Positions 1 through 5,236 of a stretch of 5,692 nucleotides of DNA are shown here, piece after piece. Position numbers and translations under genes: made by a program. The stretch is from NCBI GenBank assembly GCA_964565435.1, contig CAZMEY010000042.1:1-5692 (forward strand). Reading direction: 5' to 3'. The notes under the pieces are model-generated. The model searched no databases. It saw only the letters and a program-made list of their open reading frames with translations, and had not been told where the DNA came from. The DNA is from JAQTTT01 sp964565435. GTDB taxonomy: Archaea > Nanobdellota > Nanobdellia > Tiddalikarchaeales > Tiddalikarchaeaceae. How positions within the stretch are numbered: the stretch's first letter is position 1; each line of letters opens with the position of its first letter.

Positions 1-517
1 ACCTAAAAATCGTGTCATTTGAATTATAAAGGGTAAGCGTTGATATTGAATCAAAAAAAACATTGAACGACTCATTCTTTTTTAAAAAACTCGAGGTTAC
101 ATTGCTTAAAAAAATGCTGATATCTGTCAATGCCACTGGCCCGCTGATTCTTTTAATGCTTGAAGTGTCGGATGCTTTTAGCTTGGCTTTTGAGCTATAT
201 CCGTCAATCCATTTAATCATGCCTTTTTTTTCTTCATTATCAACATTGATTGAATAATTTTTTGCCTTTTCTTTAAGCATTTCAGGAGAATCATTAAGTG
301 ATATGAATATTCCTGGAATATTATTTGAAAGCCCGCATGAAATGAACTGGAGCCCTAAAAATCTTGCCTCATTTATAGGGGGAGCTATTAATAATATGCA
401 TGAGCCTTTGGGCGCTTGGGATAAAATAGTGCAGGATTTTCCTGAAGCTTTTGAATCAGGCAATGCAATGCTTTTTTTTAAAACTGCAGAGCTTTTTTCC
501 TTTTTTTTCGCCTTCAT
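1..517 (-). CDS. RecA/KaiC-superfamily-like protein lacking a P-loop, N-terminal part (cut by left edge)
   Basis: An open minus-strand frame starts at ATG 517-515 and runs without a stop for 172 codons to the window edge, so the C-terminus is missing. The start fits a TATA-type box whose first T lies 35 nt upstream, and the frame closes upstream at a TAA near 550-548 with no better start between. After a Lys/Ser-rich N-terminus, residues 38-46 (KGSCILLIA) form a hydrophobic strand where RecA/KaiC ATPases carry Walker A, but the next residues are PPINEAR instead of GxxxxGKT/S. Residues 70-84 (IFISLNDSPEMLKEK) resemble the KaiC strand after the P-loop helix. Residues 151-160 (FNVFFDSIST) resemble Walker B, followed by LYNSNDTIF as in KaiC/RAD55-like proteins. 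I infer a RecA-fold protein that probably does not hydrolyse ATP by the usual mechanism, with a signalling or regulatory role possible. The coding frame is well supported; the family is moderate and the function unknown. Confidence 0.72.
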   Translation of the reverse strand, partial: MKAKKKEKSSAVLKKSIALPDSKASGKSCTILSQAPKGSCILLIAPPINEARFLGLQFISCGLSNNIPGIFISLNDSPEMLKEKAKNYSINVDNEEKKGMIKWIDGYSSKAKLKASDTSSIKRISGPVALTDISIFLSNVTSSFLKKNESFNVFFDSISTLTLYNSNDTIFR

Positions 518-543
518 ATCAATTAAATAAAAAAGCGCCGGGA

Positions 544-557
544 TATTTTAAAGTTTT
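544..557 (-). promoter_or_regulatory. BRE/TATA promoter of the KaiC-like gene
   Basis: Read on the minus strand this is AAAACTTTAAAATA, an A-rich BRE-like half followed by a TATA-like TTTAAAATA (552-544). The first T lies 35 nt before the ATG at 517. Archaeal TATA boxes sit about 25-30 nt before the transcription start, so the transcript should begin within a few nucleotides of the ATG, essentially leaderless. The same AAAACTTT(T)AAA core occurs before the tRNA and before the KH gene. Confidence 0.65.
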
Positions 558-569
558 CAAAAAAAAAAT

Positions 570-587
570 TATTTATTGCAATAAATA
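570..587. promoter_or_regulatory. 18-nt perfect palindrome, candidate operator
   Basis: TATTTATTGCAATAAATA is identical to its own reverse complement, centred between 578 and 579. It ends 12 nt upstream of the BRE/TATA box of the left-edge gene (544-557) and lies about 120 nt before the promoter of the 218-residue gene. Perfect dyads of this size beside a promoter are typical sites for dimeric helix-turn-helix regulators. The AT-rich background raises the chance of accidental palindromes, but 9 matching half-site pairs with a central TTGCAA is more than usual. Binding is inference. Confidence 0.4.
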
Positions 588-643
588 TTAAATATATTCT
601 TTTTTATGCATTAATGCCTTTTGAACCAAAAAACTTGCCTTTA

Positions 644-656
644 AAAACTTTAAAGC
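644..656 (+). promoter_or_regulatory. Orphan BRE/TATA-like box in the divergent intergenic region
   Basis: AAAACTTTAAAGC on the plus strand matches the promoter core seen before other genes here. However, it lies 85-97 nt before the nearest plus-strand start at 741, which has a better placed box of its own. It also forms an imperfect dyad, CTTTAAA (639-645) and TTTAAAG (649-655) separated by AAC. It could be an upstream promoter giving a roughly 60-nt leader, a promoter for a short RNA, or a chance match in AT-rich DNA. Confidence 0.25.
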
Positions 657-706
657 CTAAATTTGATAATAACTTGAATATAAAATAAAATTAATGCTTA
701 AAAAGA

Positions 707-716
707 TTTATAAAAA
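707..716 (+). promoter_or_regulatory. TATA box of the 218-residue ORF
   Basis: TTTATAAAAA is a close match to the archaeal box A consensus, preceded by an A/G-rich BRE-like stretch (AAAAAG, 700-705). The first T is 34 nt upstream of the ATG at 741, matching the spacing at the other promoters in this window and predicting a leaderless or nearly leaderless mRNA. There is no Shine-Dalgarno-like sequence between it and the ATG, which agrees. Confidence 0.65.
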
Positions 717-740
717 GAATTATTTAATAATACCCTTGCC

Positions 741-1397
741 ATGAAAAAAAGCGATTTAGAAACTATATGTGAATGTTTAAGCAAAGATGATTTTAAAAAT
801 GACCCTCTTAAGTGCATGGTAGTAATGGATTATGTTTTAAAAAAAGATCAATATTCTGGCAAAGATATTGCTGAGGCTGTCAGTTTTTATCCCCCAACCC
901 AGCCTTTAAGCCCTTATGAAACTTACATATTTAAGCAAATCCTGGCTTATATGGTCAATAATTGCAAAGATAGAGAAATTAAAATAGACATCAATGAGCT
1001 GGATAATTTTGCAAATGCAGCACTTGATAAAATCATCACAATAGATGAGAATATGGGCAATGAGGCTTGCTCAAAATCCGAAAGCTGTGTTTGCGTATTT
1101 AATTATAATTCAGGCAAAAATATAGGAAAAGATTCTAAAGGCAGCATTTTTATATTTAAGGAATTGGATTTAAAAAATCTTCATGAAAGCGTTTTGGAAA
1201 AAAACAAGGTATATTTCCTGAATCCTAAAGTTTTCATGCTTGATTCCGAATTGCCTCAAAATTGCCACAGGATCAATTCAGAGCTTTTTTTTCAGATTTA
1301 TGACCCTTTTAAAAAAATATATTATAATTTTAGCATTCATCCTGAAAATAAAAACATTGATTTTATGGAAGAGTCGCTGACTAAAGGGTTTTGGTGA
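741..1397 (+). CDS. Hypothetical protein of 218 residues, no recognised family
   Basis: This is the only plus-strand gene in the window: ATG at 741, TGA at 1395-1397. I do not recognise the family. There is no signal peptide or membrane segment, so it is probably cytoplasmic. Residues 1-105 look mostly helical and acidic/basic mixed. From about residue 115 the sequence becomes strand-rich (CVCVFNY, GSIFIFKEL, KVYFLNPKVFML, ELFFQIYDPF, IYYNFSIH), suggesting a separate beta-rich C-terminal half. There are eight cysteines (10, 12, 25, 75, 110, 116, 118, 175), including CEC at 10-12 and CVC at 116-118, but no classic zinc-finger spacing. The coding claim is supported by length, a well-spaced TATA box and protein-like composition with conserved-looking hydrophobic periodicity. 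It is divergent from the KaiC-like gene and convergent with tRNA-Asn, so it is a single-gene unit. Confidence 0.78.
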   Translation: MKKSDLETICECLSKDDFKNDPLKCMVVMDYVLKKDQYSGKDIAEAVSFYPPTQPLSPYETYIFKQILAYMVNNCKDREIKIDINELDNFANAALDKIITIDENMGNEACSKSESCVCVFNYNSGKNIGKDSKGSIFIFKELDLKNLHESVLEKNKVYFLNPKVFMLDSELPQNCHRINSELFFQIYDPFKKIYYNFSIHPENKNIDFMEESLTKGFW

Positions 1398-1403
1398 ATG
1401 TTT

Positions 1404-1409
1404 AAAAAA
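1404..1409 (-). terminator. Oligo-T stop signal after tRNA-Asn
   Basis: Minus-strand transcription leaving the tRNA meets T6 (complement of A6) 23-28 nt past the discriminator base. Archaeal RNA polymerase commonly terminates at short T tracts without a hairpin. Short A/T runs are frequent here, so this is weak evidence alone; its position just past a tRNA supports it. Confidence 0.35.
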
Positions 1410-1431
1410 TCAGCATATAAAGAATCAAATG

Positions 1432-1504
1432 CGCTCTGAGCAGGACTCGAACCTGCGACTTCATGCTTAACAGGCATGCGCTCTACCTACTGAGCTATCA
1501 GAGC
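1432..1504 (-). tRNA. tRNA-Asn (anticodon GUU)
   Basis: Read on the minus strand, a full cloverleaf can be drawn. The acceptor GCTCTGA (1504-1498) pairs perfectly with TCAGAGC (1439-1433). The D stem is GCTC/GAGC. The anticodon stem CATGC/GCATG holds the loop CTGTTAA, with anticodon GTT at 1471-1469. The variable loop is five bases, and the T stem GCAGG/CCTGC holds TTCGAGT. The discriminator is G (1432), as expected for tRNA-Asn. It is 73 nt with the discriminator, has no intron, and the CCA end is not encoded (the next genomic bases read CA), so it must be added after transcription. It has its own TATA-type promoter 27-40 nt upstream and lies between the end of the Topo VI cluster and the convergent 218-residue gene. 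Confidence 0.96.
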
Positions 1505-1530
1505 AAATAATAATTAATTGATAGTTTTGA

Positions 1531-1544
1531 TTTTTTAAAGTTTT
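1531..1544 (-). promoter_or_regulatory. BRE/TATA promoter of tRNA-Asn
   Basis: The minus strand reads AAAACTTTAAAAAA, with the first T of TTTAAAAAA at 1539, exactly 35 nt before the first tRNA base at 1504. Transcription should start a few nucleotides upstream of the mature 5' end, leaving a short leader for RNase P. The first eleven bases, AAAACTTTAAA, are identical to the box before the left-edge KaiC-like gene. It follows directly on the T10 terminator of the upstream cluster. Confidence 0.65.
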
Positions 1545-1553
1545 GCTAATATT

Positions 1554-1563
1554 AAAAAAAAAA
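1554..1563 (-). terminator. T10 terminator of the rio1-KH-top6 cluster
   Basis: On the minus strand a run of ten T begins 6 nt after the TAA of the small winged-helix gene (1569-1571). No hairpin precedes it, as expected for intrinsic archaeal termination at oligo-T. It separates the cluster from the tRNA promoter at 1531-1544. Confidence 0.6.
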
Positions 1564-1568
1564 TAAAA

Positions 1569-1817
1569 TTATTTATCCTCCAAATAAGTTCCAATATATT
1601 TTTCAATAATATTCAAAGCATTATTCCCTTTATTCGTGATTGAATACTTTCCGTCCGATTCAATTATATATTTTTGTTTCAAACAATGCCTTAGGCTTAT
1701 CTTTCTTTCATTCTTCTTTAAGACATTTCCTAATTCCTTTGCCTGCTTCATCACGTTTTTAATTGAAGGCATCCAGCAATAATCGCTTATTATTGATTCT
1801 TTAATGATTTCGTTCAT
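1569..1817 (-). CDS. Small winged-helix-like protein, 82 residues
   Basis: ATG at 1817-1815, TAA at 1571-1569. No named family is recognised. The C-terminal part looks like a winged helix: a helix at about 40-48 (ISLRHCLKQ), then KYIIESDGKYSITNKG at 49-64 as the two-stranded wing, then ALNIIEKYI as the closing helix. The pattern of a leucine-rich helix, YI, a turn, YSIT, KG and a helix is common in small archaeal wHTH transcription factors. The protein is lysine-rich, which fits nucleic-acid binding. There is no signal peptide or membrane segment. It follows top6A by 33 nt on the same strand and is probably co-transcribed, but a TATA-like CTTTTAAAC 22-30 nt upstream suggests an additional promoter. 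It could regulate this operon or be an unrelated passenger. Coding is likely; the fold is moderate; the target is unknown. Confidence 0.68.
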   Translation of the reverse strand: MNEIIKESIISDYCWMPSIKNVMKQAKELGNVLKKNERKISLRHCLKQKYIIESDGKYSITNKGNNALNIIEKYIGTYLEDK

Positions 1818-1838
1818 AAAATATATAAAAAAGGTTCT

Positions 1839-1848
1839 GTTTAAAAGC
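1839..1848 (-). promoter_or_regulatory. Possible internal promoter for the winged-helix gene
   Basis: The minus strand reads GCTTTTAAAC, with the first T at 1846, 29 nt before the ATG at 1817. It resembles the CTTTTAAA box before the KH gene (5217-5210). It lies directly after the top6A stop codon (1853-1851). No Shine-Dalgarno-like sequence precedes the ATG, which fits leaderless initiation from this box. Confidence 0.4.
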
Positions 1849-1850
1849 GT

Positions 1851-2975
1851 TTATTCTATCCAGTCCCTGTTTTTTATTTTTTCAGGCAAGTAAACCTTGC
1901 TCATGAACTCTAATCCTTTTCCTACAAGCGCGTCTTGCTCAATCTTGTTTGAAAATTTAACTATTTCTTTGAATTCTTTTTGCCATTCTTTCTTTTCTTT
2001 AAACCAGTCATATTTTGAAATCTCATCAATTCTTTTATAGTCCCCCTTGTTCATAGGGATTAAGTGCTCTTTTGGAATCTTGTACTTTTCAACATCGCTC
2101 ATCTTGAATCCCAAGAATTTAGCGTCTGGAACTGCAGCGTTCTCGCTAAAATGCGCCAAATTAATGCTGCCTTGCTTGTAAACCGAGTAAATATAATATC
2201 CCCAAATATCCATATCTGTAAAGACATAAACTGGCAAGTCTAATTCGCGATGAAGCCTTGCAAGCAATCTCCTGTCCCCTCTTGCTGGCTGGCCTTTCCC
2301 TGTAAGTATTAGGCATTTATTTTTTTGCCAGAATTTGTCATGGTTTAATGTGCTCCAAGTCTGACCTTTTTCCACCACTAAAATGTATTCTGCTTTGCAT
2401 TCAACAAAATCAACTGTTCCTTTTTCTACAATGCTTGGAATACCATAACCGCTGCTTCCTAATTTTGAGCAGTCAATCTCGTCGCCGCTGTCTAATATTT
2501 TCAAGTCTCCGCAAAGAATTCCTTTACGCTCAGCCTCGACTCCCATTTCTTCCCTTAAGCATTTTAATAATCCCTCTATGTCTTCAACTATTGGGTCGCA
2601 TTCTTTTTGCAAATCAAACGTGTTTTCTTTGGTTCCAGGTATTCCTCCTTTGGACAGGTAGAATAATTGCCTTAAACCTACTGCGCTTCCCCTTTCAATA
2701 ACTTCCCTTAATTTGCTTGCGACAAGCATTGTTTGCATGAAGCTTTTTGCCTGGGCCAGGTTAAAATATCCCCTTTCAGTAGTGCTGTTTCCTTGCCTTA
2801 AAAGCCTGGCTTTTTCATCATAGTAAACATTGCTTAAAGACCTTACTGGAATATTTATTGCAGGATTCTGGAAATCTTTTAATTGGACTATTACTTTGTT
2901 TCCAATATTGATTAATCTCTCAGTTAATTCCTTGTTTTTTTGAATTTTCAAATTTAATTGATCTTTGTCTTTCAT
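1851..2975 (-). CDS. top6A: DNA topoisomerase VI subunit A (Spo11-like DNA-cleaving subunit)
   Basis: Topo VI is an A2B2 type IIB topoisomerase that makes a staggered double-strand break, passes a second duplex through and reseals, relaxing supercoils and decatenating chromosomes. Subunit A cuts DNA through a tyrosine. At 374 residues it has normal full length. The 5Y-CAP/winged-helix domain contains LRQLFYLSK, with the expected catalytic tyrosine at Y106. The Toprim domain shows the metal-binding glutamate in ILVVEKG (E202) and the DxD pair in FTDMDIWG (D254, D256), followed by YYIYSVYKQGSINLA and PDAKFLG, which match the archaeal family closely. All expected catalytic residues are present. 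Compared with the common DGDPWG/DGDPYG form, G and P near the DxD are M and I. The ATG (2975-2973) overlaps the top6B stop as ATGA, and GAGTGAT (2987-2981) upstream is Shine-Dalgarno-like, indicating coupled translation and matched subunit output. Confidence 0.96.
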   Translation of the reverse strand: MKDKDQLNLKIQKNKELTERLINIGNKVIVQLKDFQNPAINIPVRSLSNVYYDEKARLLRQGNSTTERGYFNLAQAKSFMQTMLVASKLREVIERGSAVGLRQLFYLSKGGIPGTKENTFDLQKECDPIVEDIEGLLKCLREEMGVEAERKGILCGDLKILDSGDEIDCSKLGSSGYGIPSIVEKGTVDFVECKAEYILVVEKGQTWSTLNHDKFWQKNKCLILTGKGQPARGDRRLLARLHRELDLPVYVFTDMDIWGYYIYSVYKQGSINLAHFSENAAVPDAKFLGFKMSDVEKYKIPKEHLIPMNKGDYKRIDEISKYDWFKEKKEWQKEFKEIVKFSNKIEQDALVGKGLEFMSKVYLPEKIKNRDWIE

Positions 2976-4645
2976 TCTTCATCACTCTCAGTTTCTTCTT
3001 CAGCCACTTTTTTAACAGGAGCTTTGGCTTCTTCTTTCATTATTTCCTCTTTCTTTTTTAATACATCCCCGTATTTTTTTTCTAAAATATCATGCATCAT
3101 TTGCTTCATGTCTTTTTCATCCTTTTTTGAAAGCATTGCCAAAGATGATGCCAAGATTTCGCTGTATTTAATAAAAGTGTTAACCCTTTGGGCATCCCTT
3201 TTAATCTTCATCTTTCTTTTGATGAATACTCCTAATTGCCTTGCGCATTCCTGCAAAGCCAATTTTATCTCTTTAATTATTACTGGATAATTGGCTATTG
3301 CTGCCTTGCTCTCTGAAGTGAACGGCACCCACACGCTGCACATATGCACAAAAATTATTATAGGCGCTGTCGGAACAGCGCTTCCTGAATTCTTTGGTAT
3401 TCCATATCTTTTCCAATCCATTTCACCCACTGAAATCGTGATTGAGCATGCTCCGCTTTCATATAATAAAGGCACCTTATTTGCAACCCTTAATACTTGG
3501 GCGCTTCCTTCAGGAATATCCCCCCCGTAAGCCAATGCAGCCTCTATTTGAAAAGGGTAGCCCCTGTAAACATTTGGAGGCCTGGTTGTTGCAGCAATGT
3601 ATTCAGGATGATATTCTGTTTTCAGGCTTTTTTCTATTGCTCCCCTTCCAACAGGGCTTAAGCAATCAATTGGAGGCCTTTGCAAATCAGCTTTTTGAAG
3701 CTGCTTTATTAATTCAACAGCTTCCTCTGTTTTAATAGTATCAGGCCTTCTTTTTGGGTCAATTTTTGCTTTTTCAAGTATTTGCTTTGCAGTCAATGCC
3801 CCAATCTTGCTTAATTCTTCGGTTAAAAATGACTGTATTGATGTTTTTTTGGTATCTTCAATCATTCTAGTCATTACGCCTAATTCTAAACCCCAAGGGT
3901 GGGGCTTAATCTCTTTGGTTTCAGCAGGCAATGATTCAGTAGCTCTTTTAAAAACAGTCATTTGGCCTTGAGGGTCTATGAATGTAATTTTTGCATGGGG
4001 ATTGCTGATGCTTGACCTTTTTAAATATTCAAAAATGCTTTTGTCCCCTGTTCCCCTGTAAAGGCCTTCAAGCATTATTTCAACCCTTGTTCCTGTTTCT
4101 TTTGAAAATTTTGCATACTCCTCGTTTTTTATTATTTTTGCATCATTGTTTTTAATATCAATCAATAATTCAACCAATTGGGCTGGCTTATCTTTGGAGA
4201 TTCTGCTGATTATTCTTGCAGGCTTTCCAGTGGTTAATTGGCCGTAAAGTATTGAAGCGCTGATTCCTATTCCTTGCTGTCCCCTTCCCTGCTTTAACCT
4301 GTGAAATTTGCTTCCGTATAATAATTTTGCAAAAACTTTGGGTATGATTGCTGCCTGGATTCCCGGGCCATTATCTTCAACTATTATTTTATAAACTTCC
4401 CCTTGAACTAAATCAACTCTTACAAGAATATCAGGAAGCTCGAAATCCTTTTTTTTCTTTTTTAATTCGCTGGCGTTTTCTTCGCAAGCGTCTAAGCTGT
4501 TATCAACCGCCTCTTTTACGCAAGTAAGCATTGCCTTAATCTTGCTGTCAAAGCCAAGTAAATGCCTATTTTTTTCAAAAAATTCTGCAATACTAATGCT
4601 TTTGTGTTTGTTAGCTAAATCATCAGCCACCATATTTTGAACCAT
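2972..4645 (-). CDS. top6B: DNA topoisomerase VI subunit B (GHKL ATPase subunit)
   Basis: This subunit dimerises on ATP binding and drives strand passage by the A subunits. Residue numbers are from ATG 4645 (557 residues). The GHKL ATPase fold shows the N box KEAVDNSLDA (E45, N49), the G1 box VEDNGPGI (D91) and the glycine-rich lid GRGQQGIGISA (120-130). TGTRVEI follows at 184-190. An H2TH-like segment is at about 268-295 and the transducer domain at about 305-475. The transducer contains VPFTSESKAAIA with K447, the likely ATP-contacting lysine of the family. The C-terminal tail, from about 525, is Lys/Glu-rich and ends in a run of acidic residues. The start is ambiguous: an in-frame TTG at 4660 would add five residues and overlap the KH gene by 11 nt. 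I prefer the ATG because it follows the KH stop by 4 nt and has GGGGTTGA 11 nt upstream. The gene overlaps top6A by 4 nt. Confidence 0.96.
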   Translation of the reverse strand: MVQNMVADDLANKHKSISIAEFFEKNRHLLGFDSKIKAMLTCVKEAVDNSLDACEENASELKKKKKDFELPDILVRVDLVQGEVYKIIVEDNGPGIQAAIIPKVFAKLLYGSKFHRLKQGRGQQGIGISASILYGQLTTGKPARIISRISKDKPAQLVELLIDIKNNDAKIIKNEEYAKFSKETGTRVEIMLEGLYRGTGDKSIFEYLKRSSISNPHAKITFIDPQGQMTVFKRATESLPAETKEIKPHPWGLELGVMTRMIEDTKKTSIQSFLTEELSKIGALTAKQILEKAKIDPKRRPDTIKTEEAVELIKQLQKADLQRPPIDCLSPVGRGAIEKSLKTEYHPEYIAATTRPPNVYRGYPFQIEAALAYGGDIPEGSAQVLRVANKVPLLYESGACSITISVGEMDWKRYGIPKNSGSAVPTAPIIIFVHMCSVWVPFTSESKAAIANYPVIIKEIKLALQECARQLGVFIKRKMKIKRDAQRVNTFIKYSEILASSLAMLSKKDEKDMKQMMHDILEKKYGDVLKKKEEIMKEEAKAPVKKVAEEETESDEE

Positions 4646-4649
4646 TTTT

Positions 4650-5183
4650 TTAAAACTCAACCCCTTTTACTTTTTTTCTTAACTCTTTGTCAATGTAGTT
4701 ATAAACTGTTGGATGCCTTGCGCCTTTAAGCAGCATTTCAACTGCATTAAAAGATATTTGAAGCATTTCTAATTTGCCTATTATTCCAATAGTTTTTCCA
4801 TAAACAATAATGTAAGTTTGGGTTTTTTTTTCAATCAAATCCCTGCTGGCTCCGTCTTTTCCAATAACCCTTCCCCTTAATCTGTCAAGGTCATTGCTTG
4901 AGCCTTTTGAATAATCATTAATATTTATTAATTCAAAATCGTAATCCTCATTTTTAAGAAGCAATGCTATTTCAGGATTAAAGCCTCTTCCTATTGCTTT
5001 GACAACTTTTTCGCAAACATATAAATCCAAAGAATCCTTTCCTGTCATTAGCACTAATCCGTCAGGGCTTATTTCCAGCTTTGCTTTAAAGGTTTTTTCT
5101 ATTAATTTTTTAATGCTTCCATCCTTTCCTATCAATACTCCAACCCTGTCTTCCGGAATCCTCACATCTTTTGAATTATCCAT
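4650..5183 (-). CDS. Dim2/Pno1-like RNA-binding protein with two KH domains
   Basis: At 177 residues this is the usual size for the archaeal relatives of eukaryotic Dim2/Pno1 and Krr1, which bind pre-16S/18S rRNA near its 3' end during small-subunit maturation. KH1 spans about 7-65 with the GxxG loop GKDG at 19-22 (VGVLIGKDGSIKKLIE). The family motif AIGRGFNPE follows at 63-71. KH2 spans about 83-152 with GKDG at 108-111 (GRVIGKDGASRDLIE). The C-terminal GARHPTVYNYID (154-165) is the Pno1-type signature. Both GxxG loops are intact, so both domains could bind RNA. ATG at 5183-5181 is preceded by a well-spaced TATA box and no Shine-Dalgarno-like sequence. It lies between rio1 (53 nt upstream) and top6B (4 nt gap or 11 nt overlap). 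From general knowledge, RIO1 and Dim2 cooperate in late 40S maturation in eukaryotes, so the pairing is functionally sensible. Confidence 0.92.
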   Translation of the reverse strand: MDNSKDVRIPEDRVGVLIGKDGSIKKLIEKTFKAKLEISPDGLVLMTGKDSLDLYVCEKVVKAIGRGFNPEIALLLKNEDYDFELININDYSKGSSNDLDRLRGRVIGKDGASRDLIEKKTQTYIIVYGKTIGIIGKLEMLQISFNAVEMLLKGARHPTVYNYIDKELRKKVKGVEF

Positions 5184-5208
5184 GATAAAAATAATTAAAA
5201 ATTGGGCG

Positions 5209-5221
5209 CTTTAAAAGTTTT
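5209..5221 (-). promoter_or_regulatory. BRE/TATA promoter of the KH-top6B-top6A unit
   Basis: The minus strand reads AAAACTTTTAAAG, with the first T of the TATA-like part at 5216, 33 nt before the KH ATG at 5183. It lies wholly within the 53-nt gap after rio1. Transcription could thus begin here as well as read through from rio1, giving the KH and topoisomerase genes an independent supply of mRNA. Confidence 0.6.
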
Positions 5222-5226
5222 ATCAC

Positions 5227-5232
5227 AAAAAA
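5227..5232 (-). terminator. Possible weak oligo-T stop after rio1
   Basis: On the minus strand T6 lies 4 nt after the rio1 TAG (5239-5237) and just before the promoter of the KH gene. It may terminate part of the rio1 transcription. Six T residues is marginal and such runs are common here, so read-through into the KH gene is equally possible. Confidence 0.28.
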
Positions 5233-5236
5233 TCCG

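Noticed and set aside
63..530. Plus-strand open frames at 63-257 and 303-530
   Set aside because: They lie antisense to the continuous 172-codon minus-strand frame, which has a promoter and family-like motifs. The plus-strand translations are short, lack promoters and resemble nothing.
1432..1568. tRNA-associated integration site
   Set aside because: No repeat of the tRNA 3' end elsewhere in the window and no integrase or mobile gene nearby.
2348..2701. Plus-strand open frame of 117 codons
   Set aside because: Antisense to the Toprim and 5Y-CAP coding region of top6A; Leu/Phe/Cys-rich translation typical of a shadow frame.
2979..2995. Box C/D-like sequence (CTGA then GTGATGA on the minus strand) at the top6B/top6A junction
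   Set aside because: No second C or D box at usable spacing and no terminal stem. It is better explained as coding sequence with a Shine-Dalgarno-like GAGTGAT for top6A.
2958..3735. Plus-strand open frames at 2958-3290, 3291-3530 and 3442-3735
   Set aside because: All antisense to top6B, whose motifs are clear. The hydrophobic translation at 2958-3290 comes from the complement of the Lys/Glu-rich tail.
4999..5214. Plus-strand open frame of 71 codons
   Set aside because: Antisense to the first KH domain and to the promoter of the KH gene.
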